From Candidatus Hinthialibacteria bacterium OLB16 (GTDB lineage: Bacteria; Hinthialibacterota; Hinthialibacteria; OLB16), in NCBI GenBank assembly GCA_001567115.1, contig LMZT01000163.1:1-64000 (forward strand): 64,000 nt of DNA, in the 5' to 3' direction. A program made the translations under genes and the position numbers. The first letter of the stretch is position 1; the number at the start of each line of letters is the position of its first letter. Under the pieces are notes generated by a model, which saw only the letters and a program-made list of their open reading frames with translations, did no database searches and was not told the DNA's origin. Positions 45,843 through 55,336 of this stretch are shown here, piece by piece.

Positions 45843-46089
45843 AATCTCTTCCTGGGCCTCTTTTCGCCGTGCCCTGACCCGTGAAGACCGCGAAGCCTTC
45901 GACCAGCTTTTCCGCTATGCCAAGCTCCATATCGCCGAAGCTTCCTGCGCAGCACGCCCGATCCCATTCGATGCCCTGGTCCTGGCCATACTGCTCGAGC
46001 AGCAGAAGGAGATCCGGCGCCTCAAAGCCGAGAATGCCGCAGCTGGAAAGACCATGAGCCTGATCCCCATTCTGCGAAGGGTGGTTTAG
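45799..46089 (+). CDS. Small helical protein, partner of the RecA-like gene
   Basis: A 96-residue protein whose start (GTIPTFTNYL region) lies inside the preceding gene. It reads GRTIPTFTNYLENEISSWASFRRALTREDREAFDQL and ends in helical LLEQQKEIRRLKAEN. The first 70 residues look all-helical, with a conserved FRRAL/F-RAL element, and resemble a small uncharacterised family. No catalytic residues or membrane segment are seen. Overlap of 44 bases with the RecA-like gene makes co-translation likely. Function unknown. Confidence 0.6.
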   Translation: MGRTIPTFTNYLENEISSWASFRRALTREDREAFDQLFRYAKLHIAEASCAARPIPFDALVLAILLEQQKEIRRLKAENAAAGKTMSLIPILRRVV

Positions 46090-46114
46090 AAAAAGCTGCC
46101 CGGATCAGGATCCG

Positions 46115-48100
46115 CTATTCCACCACAAGCACATTGTGGATTGCCAGATCGGCAATCTGAGCAGTCAGCACACCCTCCTGCCAGGTCCATTCAAGCCCAT
46201 AGGGATCCGGGGCCAGGTAGCAGCGTTTCGGTTTCTTCTCCATCGGAAAGGTGACTGTGAATGCGCCGGTATTGGGAACGCTTTCCACCATGTGGCGGTT
46301 CGGAGCGAGATACCCGGTGGTCGAACGGTTCACCAGCTGGATCAGGTTCTTTCCTTCCTTGGTGCGTGCCGACATCTCGATCCACCAGGGGCCATCGACA
46401 TGAATCAGGCCTCCGCTCTGCAGGGCTGCGATGGCATCGCCGATGAAGCGCCTCACAAGCGGGTAGTGGGATTGGTTGTAAGCACGGAAGACCGGGCCAT
46501 GGATGGCAACAACAGTTCCCTTTCCAAAGGAATTGACCGTGGCCGCCGGGGATCCGGCCAGATTAACTGAAGGCTCCTGCTGATTGAGCAGAGGAGCGAG
46601 CTCGCGTGCGGTGGTGGTTTTGACCCTGCACCAGCCACCCTCTACCGGAACACACCCATTGCCAGCGGGAACCCAGGCCTGTGGCAGCTTCTCCTGGGAG
46701 GCTTCACAGCCGGTGAGTTCGGGGTATTCCCGGGCGGCATCGGAGCCGCTGATCAGGAGGTGCCCCCCCTGCTGCACATATTCTTTGAGCGCAGAGATCA
46801 CCCGGTCCGGCAGCTGATCCTGCTCGGGAACGATCACCAGGGGATAGCCTGCCATGCGGGCGATGAGCTGGTCCTCATTGAGGATATCGGCGGAATAACC
46901 ATTTTCAAGAACCGCATGAAGCGCGCCTTCCATCGGACGATGCGCGCTCAATCCAAACAGGGGATCATTGTTCCGGTAAAAATAGGACTGGCTGTGGAGT
47001 ATCGCCACCTGCGGGAGGGTCTCGGTTTTATGGCACAGTTCCTGGCGCTGGCGGCAGAAGGCGGCCACCTCGGAAAGGATGTCCTGATGCCAGCCGGTTA
47101 ACCGCCCCGATCTCTGCGGCTGGTCATAGATGAAAACTGCCCCTCCCTGGGCCAGGACAGTCGAAACCTCCTGGCAGAGATGGGGGGTGGTCTTGGTGGT
47201 CCAGAGCTGATTTCCGGTGCGCAGGAAACTCCAGGCCATCAGGTCCCAGGTCTTCCCACGGCTGCCGATGAACCTGGCTTCGGCACTGGCTCTTTCAGCA
47301 CCGAAAGAAGGGTCGAAATCGCCGCTGAGGTAATCCACAGGGACTGTGATCTCCTCCGGCATGCGAACACTGTACATCCAGTTGCTGCAGACCAGGACAT
47401 TCGGATATTTCGCATGGATGGCCTCGGTGTATTGGGCAACATGCTCGACAAACAGCTTCCGGTGAAATGCCAGCCAGTCCTGCCAGCCATCCTCCTGAGC
47501 ATTCATCGGGATGGCCTCTTTCCCGGTCCGCTTTTTATATTCCGACTTGCACTGTTCGCAGTAGCAGGGATAGCTGGCCCAGCACTCCCCATCCACCCAC
47601 ATCCCATCGATCTGATAATTCTCGATCACCTCGAGCAGCTGCGGGATCAGCAGATCCTCCGTATAACGGCTCAATGGGCAGGTGTTGTTTGGATCCCGGG
47701 AACCATCCGCCTGGATTCGCGCCCATTCGGGGTGCAGTTCGATGGCCCGGGTATCCCACACTCCCGAATAGTGAATTGAGAGCGGGATGCCCATGTCACG
47801 AGTCACCTGCCGCCAGATTTTCAAGGCATCATTGACAATTCCGGGAGAGGGTGAACCGACTTTGGTGGGGTACCCGGCATACCCTGGGTGCCCTTTGCAG
47901 TCGTACTGAACAAAATCAGGATGAACTTTCTCGAGTTCCGCACGAATATGCTCATAGGTGGTTTCTCTTCCGAGTTCGGTATCTCCTGCATTGGGATGGA
48001 GGTCGTAGTGCAGCCCGAAGAAAGCATCCTCATGCCAGTTCTCCGCACCTGCCGGCATCCCACACAGAATCAGCATCAACACCCAGATGGAATTACGCAT
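46115..48100 (-). CDS. Exported glycoside hydrolase-like protein (TIM barrel plus trimerisation-type domain)
   Basis: A 661-residue protein with a signal peptide (IWVLMLILCGMPAGA). The barrel part includes FFGLHYDLHPNAGDT, FVQYDCKGHPGYAGYP, IPLSIHYSGVWDTR and IDGMWVDGECWASYPCYCEQC, with Asp in WVDGE as a likely catalytic residue as in fucosidase-like barrels. CYCEQC is a CxCxxC motif like that of the 37478 product. From about residue 390 a Rossmann-like part appears (ADILNEDQLIARMAGYPLVI, GGHLLISGSDAA) resembling the trimerisation domain of GH42-type enzymes, then a beta-rich end. A strong AGGAGG precedes the ATG. It follows the MFS gene. Substrate unclear; alpha-L-fucosidase-like is a guess. 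Confidence 0.7.
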   Translation of the reverse strand: MRNSIWVLMLILCGMPAGAENWHEDAFFGLHYDLHPNAGDTELGRETTYEHIRAELEKVHPDFVQYDCKGHPGYAGYPTKVGSPSPGIVNDALKIWRQVTRDMGIPLSIHYSGVWDTRAIELHPEWARIQADGSRDPNNTCPLSRYTEDLLIPQLLEVIENYQIDGMWVDGECWASYPCYCEQCKSEYKKRTGKEAIPMNAQEDGWQDWLAFHRKLFVEHVAQYTEAIHAKYPNVLVCSNWMYSVRMPEEITVPVDYLSGDFDPSFGAERASAEARFIGSRGKTWDLMAWSFLRTGNQLWTTKTTPHLCQEVSTVLAQGGAVFIYDQPQRSGRLTGWHQDILSEVAAFCRQRQELCHKTETLPQVAILHSQSYFYRNNDPLFGLSAHRPMEGALHAVLENGYSADILNEDQLIARMAGYPLVIVPEQDQLPDRVISALKEYVQQGGHLLISGSDAAREYPELTGCEASQEKLPQAWVPAGNGCVPVEGGWCRVKTTTARELAPLLNQQEPSVNLAGSPAATVNSFGKGTVVAIHGPVFRAYNQSHYPLVRRFIGDAIAALQSGGLIHVDGPWWIEMSARTKEGKNLIQLVNRSTTGYLAPNRHMVESVPNTGAFTVTFPMEKKPKRCYLAPDPYGLEWTWQEGVLTAQIADLAIHNVLVVE

Positions 48101-48237
48101 TTTCTCTGCCTCCTGGTATTTTGGAGATCATCAACCAGAATGTGTGTTCTTTCAACAATGCAGGGGGAATGAAAAGAATATAGCAGGCGGCCTTTATGAA
48201 CCTGGCCCTTTGAGGGTTCGCGCCCATGGAGGGCTTT

Positions 48238-49641
48238 TCACCCGATCCCCGATCCGAAAACCCGGCGGACAGGCTCACTCCATTGGGTCTTCATTGCGCC
48301 GAATGAGTCCGCAATGCATTCCCTGATTGTGCGGTGATTGCCGAACACCCTGGAAGACCAATGGCAGATCAGATAGATGGCGAGAAGCCTCCCCAGCGCA
48401 GAAATCCCGAACACAAGATGAAAATGCAGCACTTCGAAATCCCCGATGTGAAACAGAACCTGCGGCAGATAGGTGGTCAGAACTCCCCCCAGCAGGGACC
48501 CCACCACGAATCCCGGCCCGGAAAACAGCCCGATCAATCCAAAGGTATACAGCCGGTGAGTTTCTCCACACAGCTTCTGAGGCCAGCTGAAGGAAGCGAT
48601 GTTGAATCCAGCCCAGAAAAATCCACCGAGCACGCAGACAATCCATGCTGGCAACAGGAACCCTTCTTCAGCCGGCATCCAGATCCACACATGCACAGCC
48701 ACAAAAAAGCCGCTGGCGATCAGTGTGATCCGATCGCCGACTCGATCCCGGGCCTGCCCCCAGAGCCGGCTGCCGAGCAGCGCCGCCATGCTTGTGATGA
48801 TTGAAAACAGCCCCATCTGGGCCACATTCATCTTGAGGACTTTGACCATGTGGACACCGTAATAGGCGGCTCCGACACCCAGTGCAAATTGCCAGAGGGT
48901 GAAAAAAGCGATGTATTCCTTGAGCAGCGGTTTATTCAGGGCGATGCGGAACAACCGGCTGATCCGCAGGTGCTGAGGTGTTTTGACCGGCGGCTCATAC
49001 TGCCTCAGAATCATGCGGACTGCGAAGACCGACGACAGGATCGCCGCACAAAAACAGATCGTATACCCAATGTAGCCAGCCCCGCTCTCCCGGAAATGGT
49101 TGAGGATTTGCGAGCCGGTCAGGAGGGTTACCAGGGAGGTCAGACCCATGTATGCATTCCGCCTCCCGTAATAGGAGCCGCGGATGGATGCCGGAGTCAG
49201 GTCAGCCATCCAGGAGAACCAGGCATTGTTCGCAATCACTGCGCAGGCATTCGAAAACAGCAGGGTCAGGATCATGATGGCATGTTTGGTTTCGGGCGCC
49301 CAATCGACATACAGAAGGAGGATCAGGGATATCCAGGAAAGCCGGTGCGCGAAGGCAAAGAACCCCGCCACCGGCTTGCGGCGGTTCAGTTTTCGGACCA
49401 GCCAGGGAGAAACGAAATAGGTGAACTGCAACAGATACGGCAGCGATTCCACAACCCCGCATTCCAGGTTTGAGGCCCCCAGATCGAGCACATAATTGGT
49501 AAGAAATATTCCCTGGGTTAATGCGACATGAATGGTGGCAAAGATCGCCTCGATCGTGGAGCAGTGAAGCGCCTCACGGATGGTGTGCATCTCGCTTCGA
49601 GGCGTTCTGCTCCCTTTATCCAGATCGATCAGAGAACTCAT
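48238..49641 (-). CDS. MFS transporter
   Basis: A 467-residue protein with about twelve hydrophobic segments, split into two groups of six by a polar loop (YEPPVKTPQHLRISRLFRIA). The loop between helices 2 and 3 reads RKLNRRKP and the one after helix 8 reads GQARDRVGDRI, matching the MFS D/R-rich motif A. It is upstream of the exported glycosidase-like gene in the same direction (137 bases apart), so the pair probably forms an uptake and processing unit. Substrate is unknown; sugar transport is inferred from the neighbour only. Confidence 0.85.
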   Translation of the reverse strand: MSSLIDLDKGSRTPRSEMHTIREALHCSTIEAIFATIHVALTQGIFLTNYVLDLGASNLECGVVESLPYLLQFTYFVSPWLVRKLNRRKPVAGFFAFAHRLSWISLILLLYVDWAPETKHAIMILTLLFSNACAVIANNAWFSWMADLTPASIRGSYYGRRNAYMGLTSLVTLLTGSQILNHFRESGAGYIGYTICFCAAILSSVFAVRMILRQYEPPVKTPQHLRISRLFRIALNKPLLKEYIAFFTLWQFALGVGAAYYGVHMVKVLKMNVAQMGLFSIITSMAALLGSRLWGQARDRVGDRITLIASGFFVAVHVWIWMPAEEGFLLPAWIVCVLGGFFWAGFNIASFSWPQKLCGETHRLYTFGLIGLFSGPGFVVGSLLGGVLTTYLPQVLFHIGDFEVLHFHLVFGISALGRLLAIYLICHWSSRVFGNHRTIRECIADSFGAMKTQWSEPVRRVFGSGIG

Positions 49642-49836
49642 CAGAGGGTGATATTTTACCCGGTTTTCCCTTCTGATTGAACCGATTCAGAGGGCTGGAG
49701 ATGACCGGCGGGTCAAAGACTGGTATCCTCTCCACCTTTCCATGGGTGGAAAATATCGGTTTCTTTGTGCAGAATCCTGTTATGGAAATCATCATTGATA
49801 AAATTCTCGACCAATCATTTCTGGAGGATTGTTCTG

Positions 49837-50961
49837 GTGTTTAACAAACTTGCCTCACTGCTGCCTGCGAATATTGTCTTGGCTGCTTTCTTCACCGTTC
49901 TGTTTCCGTGCCTGCCGGCTGCTTTCAGCCAGCCTCAGAGGCCATCGGGCAGTGACCTGATTCCCTTCACAAACCATTGGACTTCGCCCGATTACAAAGC
50001 CCCCGACCTGCTCAGCATCCTTGGCTGCGATGCGGCCCGTTGGAAACCACGCATCTCCACCACGCTGGTGGAAACTCTGGGGGGATTCAACATCGCTTAT
50101 GATTCTGCCCGTGACCGCATCGTTCTTTTCTTCGGAGTCGATGACTCCGGATCCAACCTGATTTCTGAAACCTGGGAATGGGATGGGACCAACTGGGAAA
50201 CTCTGGCAGTCGGCGGGCCTGAACCGCGAGTCAACCAGAGCATGATTTATGATTCCAGCCACAGTGAATCCATCCTCTTCGGCGGACAGGGTTATGATGA
50301 GCAGCATTTTTTCAAGAAAATGCTGGGTGATACCTGGGGCTGGAATGGCGATACCTGGAGCCAGAAGCAGACAGCCCATTCACCTTCGCCTCGTGCGGGA
50401 CACGCCCTCGCTTTTCGATCACCGGCTGGGGATACCGTGCTTTTTGGCGGGGATAAAGTCGATTCCTTGGACTATTCAGGGCCATTCCTGAATGAAACCT
50501 GGACCTGGGATGGAGCGGACTGGTCTCAGGCCTCCCCGCTCCTTTCACCTCCGCCACGCTCCCGCCATGCCATGGCTTACGATTCCCATCGGGATCGTGT
50601 GGTCCTGTATGGAGGCCAGGGAGAATCCGGAATCCTGGGGGATACCTGGGAGTGGGATGGTTCCAGCTGGCTCCAAATCAACACAGCTGTGTCGCCTCCC
50701 CCACTGCGTGCCCATGCCATGGCTTATGACTCCGAAAGGCAGAAAGTTGTCCTGTATGGCGGCGAACTCGGCATCGGGTTTTCTTATGAAACCTGGGAGT
50801 ATGATGGAACCAACTGGGCCAAGATCAAAGCCGGAAATCCGCCGGTGACCGACAGCGTCGTCATGACCTATGACAGCCTGAGAAAGGAATGCTTTCTCTT
50901 TTCAGGAGAACCTCCGGTCACTAACTTTGTCTATGACGGGAAACCCAATTGCACTGAATGA
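49837..50961 (+). CDS. Exported kelch-repeat protein
   Basis: The GTG at 49837 is favoured because GGAGG lies ten bases upstream; an earlier ATG exists in the same frame. A signal-like hydrophobic stretch (LPANIVLAAFFTVLFPCLPA) is followed by about 340 residues with five or six repeats of the form ...YDSxRxRxVLFGG...TWEWDGxxW..., for example HAMAYDSHRDRVVLYGGQGE and ETWEYDGTNWAKI. These are kelch blades and should form a beta-propeller. Probably exported; binding partner unknown. The stop overlaps a possible IleRS start by four bases. Confidence 0.85.
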   Translation: MFNKLASLLPANIVLAAFFTVLFPCLPAAFSQPQRPSGSDLIPFTNHWTSPDYKAPDLLSILGCDAARWKPRISTTLVETLGGFNIAYDSARDRIVLFFGVDDSGSNLISETWEWDGTNWETLAVGGPEPRVNQSMIYDSSHSESILFGGQGYDEQHFFKKMLGDTWGWNGDTWSQKQTAHSPSPRAGHALAFRSPAGDTVLFGGDKVDSLDYSGPFLNETWTWDGADWSQASPLLSPPPRSRHAMAYDSHRDRVVLYGGQGESGILGDTWEWDGSSWLQINTAVSPPPLRAHAMAYDSERQKVVLYGGELGIGFSYETWEYDGTNWAKIKAGNPPVTDSVVMTYDSLRKECFLFSGEPPVTNFVYDGKPNCTE

Positions 50962-53912
50962 ATCCACTCTCAAGAAAGATGCCTCCACGACAGGCAGGAT
51001 CAAAAGATATGTCAGATGGTTCAGGTGTTGAGACTCATAAACCCGATTACAAGAAAACCCTTGGGCTTCTTTCCAAGGAACAGGCCGAGGCGATTTTCCC
51101 TCAAAAAGCCAACCTTCCTCAAAGGGAGCCTGAGACCCTGCGATTCTGGGATCAGAATGAAATTTACAGGCAGCTCCGCAAGCTCCGCCATGGCGCCCCG
51201 GCCTTTGTCCTGCATGATGGGCCACCGTATGCCAATGGCAGGATCCATCTCGGGACCGCGCTGAATAAAATCCTGAAAGACATCACCCTCCGTTCCCGTG
51301 CCCTGGATGGATGGGATGTCCCCTTCACTCCCGGCTGGGATTGCCATGGCCTTCCGATCGAGCACAAGGTCATGCAGGAGCTGCGCAAGGAAAAGTCAGA
51401 AATATCGGGCGCCCTCGAGCTGCGCAAACGATGCCGGGAATACGCCCTTGAATACATCGATATCATGACCGAAGACTTCAAACGGCTGGGAGTCCTGGGT
51501 GACTGGAGTGATCCCTACAGGACCATCGATCCCTCTTTCGAAGCCCATGAGCTCAACCTCTTTTCGCGCCTGGTGGAAAGGGGGATGGTGTACCGGAATC
51601 TCAAGCCGGTTTACTGGTGCCCCGGGTATGAAACCGCTCTGGCCGAGGCCGAGGTGGAGTACCAGGAAAAGACCTCTCCCTCGATCTATGTCAAATTCCC
51701 CTCGATCGATATCGACAATATCCTCAATGGGAAGTGCGGGGACTCTGCAAAGCCCCTCTCTGTCCTGATCTGGACCACCACTCCCTGGACAATCCCGGCC
51801 AACCTCGCCATTGCGCTCCACCCGCGCTACCGCTATGCAATCATCGAAACCGCAGAAGAGCGCCTGCTGGTGGCCCAGGATCTTGCCGGACGTGTGATCC
51901 AGGAAGCCGGGCTGAACCCGGTTGCGGTGCATGAAGCTCCATTGGGAGCACAGTTTGAAAAATTACACTGCCGCCACCCCTTTGTGGACAGGGAGTCCAT
52001 TCTCATCCTGGGTGAGCATGTGACCCTCGAGGCTGGCTCTGGTTGCGTCCATACCGCCCCCGGCCATGGGCATGATGATTACCTCATCGGCATGAAGTAT
52101 GGGCTGGATGTTTATTCTCCAGTGGACTCCAGGGGGCGGTTCACCGCGGAGGTTCCTGAATTCGCCGGGATGCCGGTCGAAAAGGCCAATCAGCCGATCA
52201 TCAGCCTGCTCAGAGAAAAAGGGGCCTTGCTCCACGAGTCCTCGATCGTGCACTCCTACCCTCATGACTGGCGTGAGAAGAAACCGGTCATTTTCCGCGC
52301 CACTCCTCAGTGGTTCATTTCACTGGAAGCCCATGGGCTGCGGGATTCCCTGCTGCACACCATCGACCAGGTTCAATGGATTCCCAAATGGGGGAAAGAC
52401 CGCATGGTGGCCATGCTCGAAAATCGAGTCGAATGGTGCATCTCGCGCCAGCGCGCCTGGGGGGTTCCGATCCCGGCGATCTATTTTCCCGATACCGAAA
52501 ATGCCCTGCTCGATCCGGCCTTCATCCGGGGATTTGCGGATATCGTTGCCGAAAAGGGAGTGGTTGTCTGGTTTGAACTGATCGAGGGTGTCGAAAACCC
52601 CGGCACCGAAAAGCTCCGTTCCCTGATCGAACACACACTCGCCACAGCGGGAATCACGGATCGCTGGGAGCTGGGGAAAGACACACTCGATGTCTGGTTC
52701 GATTCCGGTTCCAGCCATACTGCGGTGCTCAATGAACGTTATGGCCTTTCGTATCCGGCCGATCTCTACCTCGAAGGAAGCGACCAGCACCGCGGCTGGT
52801 TTCAGAGCAGCCTGATCACCGCCGTAGCGGGAGAACTGGGCGCACCCTACAAGGCTGTATTGACCCATGGTTTTTTTGTGGATGAAAAAGGGGAGAAACT
52901 CTCCAAGACCAAAGGCAATTACATTGAAACCCGTGAAGCAGTCGATCAGTATGGCGCTGATATCCTCCGCCTCTGGGTCTCTTCCGAAGATTTTCGTGGG
53001 GATATTTCTGTTTCCACCAATATCCTCAAACAGAGAGCCGAAGCCTATCGGCGTTTTCGGAATACCTGCAGGTTCCTCCTCACCTCTCTGTATGATTTCG
53101 GCCAGGAGTGGATTGTCCCTGAAGACAGCCTTCTCGATCTGGATCGCTACCAGCTCCTTCAGTGGCGGAAGCTCGAAAAGGACATACGCTCCGCTTATCT
53201 CGATTTCGAATACCATCGAGTCTATCACCTGGCCAATTCTTACTGCACAGTCAATCTGTCGGCGCAGTTTTTCGATATTCTCAAAGACCGCCTGTATACC
53301 TTCGCCAAACGAGGCCTGGCGCGCCGCAGTGCGCAGACTGTGCTGCTCGAGATCTCACGCGGCCTGTTCCGTGCTTTGTCCCCGCTGACCAGTTTTACCA
53401 GTGAAGAAGCCTGGCAGGCTCTGCATCGATTGAATCTGGTGCAGGAAGAGAGTGTGGTCCTGGCAGCCTGGGATATTAAAGAGGCAGGCCAGCCGGCTGA
53501 AGAAGAAAACCTGGTCGAGACCTGGAACTGGCTGTTCGCTCTGCGTGACCAGGTCAATGCCGCCATTGAGCCGCATCGCAAAGCCGGCCGGATCGGCCAG
53601 TCGCTCGAGGCGCGGATCGACCTCTGGTTCGATTCGGATGACCAACGCAGCCGGGTGGAATCGATCCAGGGCCTGCCATCGGGAACCGACCTCAATTCGC
53701 TCCTGATCGTCTCGGAAGTCGAATGCCATTCCGGAAAGGCTCCAGAGGAAGCCCATGTCTCCCAGGATCTCCCCGGAGTGGCCATTGCTGTAAGCCGATC
53801 GGACCTGGCCAAATGTGTCCGCTGCTGGCGTTATGTCCGGCAGGTGGGCACCGATTCCGCTCATCCGGAAATCTGTGACCGTTGCCTCGAGGCGGTGAAA
53901 GCGAGTGAGTAA
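50958..53912 (+). CDS. ileS: Isoleucyl-tRNA synthetase
   Basis: A protein of about 984 residues. The class I HIGH motif reads PPYANGRIHLGTALNK, with GWDCHGLPIEHKV nearby, and the KMSKS motif reads KLSKTKG, with Leu in place of Met. The editing and IleRS-specific segments CISRQRAWGVPIP and LYLEGSDQHRGWFQ are present. A C-terminal zinc site is CVRCWRYVRQ...CDRC. Start is uncertain: ATG 50958 (overlapping the kelch stop), ATG 50979 or ATG 51009 (MSDGSGVETHKPDYKKTLGL); the last fits the usual N-terminus best. It is followed by lspA. Confidence 0.97.
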   Translation: MNPLSRKMPPRQAGSKDMSDGSGVETHKPDYKKTLGLLSKEQAEAIFPQKANLPQREPETLRFWDQNEIYRQLRKLRHGAPAFVLHDGPPYANGRIHLGTALNKILKDITLRSRALDGWDVPFTPGWDCHGLPIEHKVMQELRKEKSEISGALELRKRCREYALEYIDIMTEDFKRLGVLGDWSDPYRTIDPSFEAHELNLFSRLVERGMVYRNLKPVYWCPGYETALAEAEVEYQEKTSPSIYVKFPSIDIDNILNGKCGDSAKPLSVLIWTTTPWTIPANLAIALHPRYRYAIIETAEERLLVAQDLAGRVIQEAGLNPVAVHEAPLGAQFEKLHCRHPFVDRESILILGEHVTLEAGSGCVHTAPGHGHDDYLIGMKYGLDVYSPVDSRGRFTAEVPEFAGMPVEKANQPIISLLREKGALLHESSIVHSYPHDWREKKPVIFRATPQWFISLEAHGLRDSLLHTIDQVQWIPKWGKDRMVAMLENRVEWCISRQRAWGVPIPAIYFPDTENALLDPAFIRGFADIVAEKGVVVWFELIEGVENPGTEKLRSLIEHTLATAGITDRWELGKDTLDVWFDSGSSHTAVLNERYGLSYPADLYLEGSDQHRGWFQSSLITAVAGELGAPYKAVLTHGFFVDEKGEKLSKTKGNYIETREAVDQYGADILRLWVSSEDFRGDISVSTNILKQRAEAYRRFRNTCRFLLTSLYDFGQEWIVPEDSLLDLDRYQLLQWRKLEKDIRSAYLDFEYHRVYHLANSYCTVNLSAQFFDILKDRLYTFAKRGLARRSAQTVLLEISRGLFRALSPLTSFTSEEAWQALHRLNLVQEESVVLAAWDIKEAGQPAEEENLVETWNWLFALRDQVNAAIEPHRKAGRIGQSLEARIDLWFDSDDQRSRVESIQGLPSGTDLNSLLIVSEVECHSGKAPEEAHVSQDLPGVAIAVSRSDLAKCVRCWRYVRQVGTDSAHPEICDRCLEAVKASE

Positions 53913-54513
53913 TCTCCCCGAAGAGCCGCTCAGCGAAGGCAATGGCTGGATCGAGGTCGAAGAACCTGAGTGTGGAACAGGGAGAAAAGTGACCTTCTTC
54001 TGGCTGATCGCCCTGGTGGTCCTGTTGATCGATCAGACATCCAAAGCCGCAGCCCTGGCCTTTCTGGATCGGATGCACCCATTCCCGGTCATCCCATCAC
54101 TTTTCGAGTTGCGGCTCGAGTTTAACAAGGGGGCAGCCTTCAGCCTGTTTGTGGGGGGAAGGTGGATCTTTGTGGCTGTATCGATTGCCGCTCTGTTTTT
54201 CCTGCCGCTTTATCTGCGCAGCCTTTTCCAGGCTGGTGAAACCAGCTGGGTCTACCCGGTCGGGATCGGCCTGATACTGGGGGGCGCCATGGGAAATGCC
54301 CTGGATCGCATCTTCCGGCATGAGGGACGGGTGGTCGATTTCTTTCATGCCTTCTGGGGGCGCCACAGTTTTCCTGTTTTCAATGTCGCGGACAGTGCCA
54401 TCACCATCGGCCTGTTCTTCCTCCTGATGATCCTCTTCCTCCCCGGGTTGTTTGCCGCAGGCTTCTCCGAGAAAGTTGAGCAAGATGTGGCCGATACTGT
54501 TCAGGATAGGTGA
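53905..54513 (+). CDS. lspA: Lipoprotein signal peptidase II
   Basis: A 202-residue membrane protein starting at GTG 53905, eight bases inside the end of ileS. Four membrane segments are visible (LIALVVLLIDQTSKAAAL onward). The two catalytic Asp motifs are GNALDRI (about residue 131) and FNVADSAITIG (about residue 160). A short acidic N-terminal extension of about 28 residues precedes the first helix. LspA cuts the signal of prolipoproteins after the lipidated Cys. ileS-lspA linkage is common in bacteria, and lgt follows. Confidence 0.95.
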   Translation: MSNLPEEPLSEGNGWIEVEEPECGTGRKVTFFWLIALVVLLIDQTSKAAALAFLDRMHPFPVIPSLFELRLEFNKGAAFSLFVGGRWIFVAVSIAALFFLPLYLRSLFQAGETSWVYPVGIGLILGGAMGNALDRIFRHEGRVVDFFHAFWGRHSFPVFNVADSAITIGLFFLLMILFLPGLFAAGFSEKVEQDVADTVQDR

Positions 54514-55336
54514 TTTTGAAGTCGGCACCTTTGGCCTGATGGTCGCCATCGGTTTCTTTGCCGGTTATGCCACAGCTGTCTCTCGGGCCATCCGGGCCGG
54601 TTACCCCGAAGAGAAAATCTCCAACATGCTGATCCTGTGCCTGGTGATGGGTGTGCTGGGAGCCAAGATTCTGCATGTCATTGTTTATTTCAATGAGAGC
54701 ACCCTTTCGGAGCTGGTCTTCTCACGGCGCGGGCTGGTTTTTTATGGCGGCCTGATCGGGGGTGTCCTGACCGGGTGGTGGATTGTCTGGCGCAATGGAT
54801 GGAATCCGGCTGAGGTGGCGGACCTGCTGGCTCCCTCGGTTGCCCTGGGTGAATTTTTCGGAAGAATCGGCTGCCTGTTGAATGGCTGCTGTTTCGGAAA
54901 GATCTGCTCGAATCCCCTCGGAATCCGCTTTCCTCGAATCGAATACAAAGGCGAATTGATCGGGAGCGATCCCTTCTATCATCAGCTGGTCCATGGGCTG
55001 ATCCCGCCGGATGCAGCACAGTCGCTTCCGGTCTATCCGACCCAGGCTTTCTCTTCTCTGGCGGCTCTGGCGACCTTCCTGTTTCTGGTTTATGTCCTGT
55101 TTCCCCGGCGCTCATTCAAGGGGCAGGTCGCTCTCACGTATCTGATTCTCTATTCCGTGTGCCGGTTTCTGATCGAGGTCTTTCGGGATGATCCACGGGG
55201 TTCCTGGTTCCCTGGATTGTCTACCTCGCAGGGGATCTCTGTGGGGGTTCTCATTGCGGCAATTGGAATGTGGATTTATCTGAAGAGGCAGGATCATGCC
55301 GCCCGAAAAGATGGCGCCCCACAGGCACAGCCATGA
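54485..55336 (+). CDS. lgt: Phosphatidylglycerol:prolipoprotein diacylglyceryl transferase
   Basis: ATG 54485 (MWPILFRIGDFEVGTFG) fits the family better than a GTG upstream. The 283-residue membrane protein carries RRGLVFYGGLIGG, GEFFGRIGCLLNGCCFG and YPTQAFSSL, and an Arg/Glu pair late in the sequence, all diagnostic of Lgt, which attaches diacylglyceryl to the prolipoprotein Cys. The start overlaps the lspA end, so the two processing enzymes are coupled. With lnt at 17948 the full lipoprotein pathway is in the window. Confidence 0.95.
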   Translation: MWPILFRIGDFEVGTFGLMVAIGFFAGYATAVSRAIRAGYPEEKISNMLILCLVMGVLGAKILHVIVYFNESTLSELVFSRRGLVFYGGLIGGVLTGWWIVWRNGWNPAEVADLLAPSVALGEFFGRIGCLLNGCCFGKICSNPLGIRFPRIEYKGELIGSDPFYHQLVHGLIPPDAAQSLPVYPTQAFSSLAALATFLFLVYVLFPRRSFKGQVALTYLILYSVCRFLIEVFRDDPRGSWFPGLSTSQGISVGVLIAAIGMWIYLKRQDHAARKDGAPQAQP

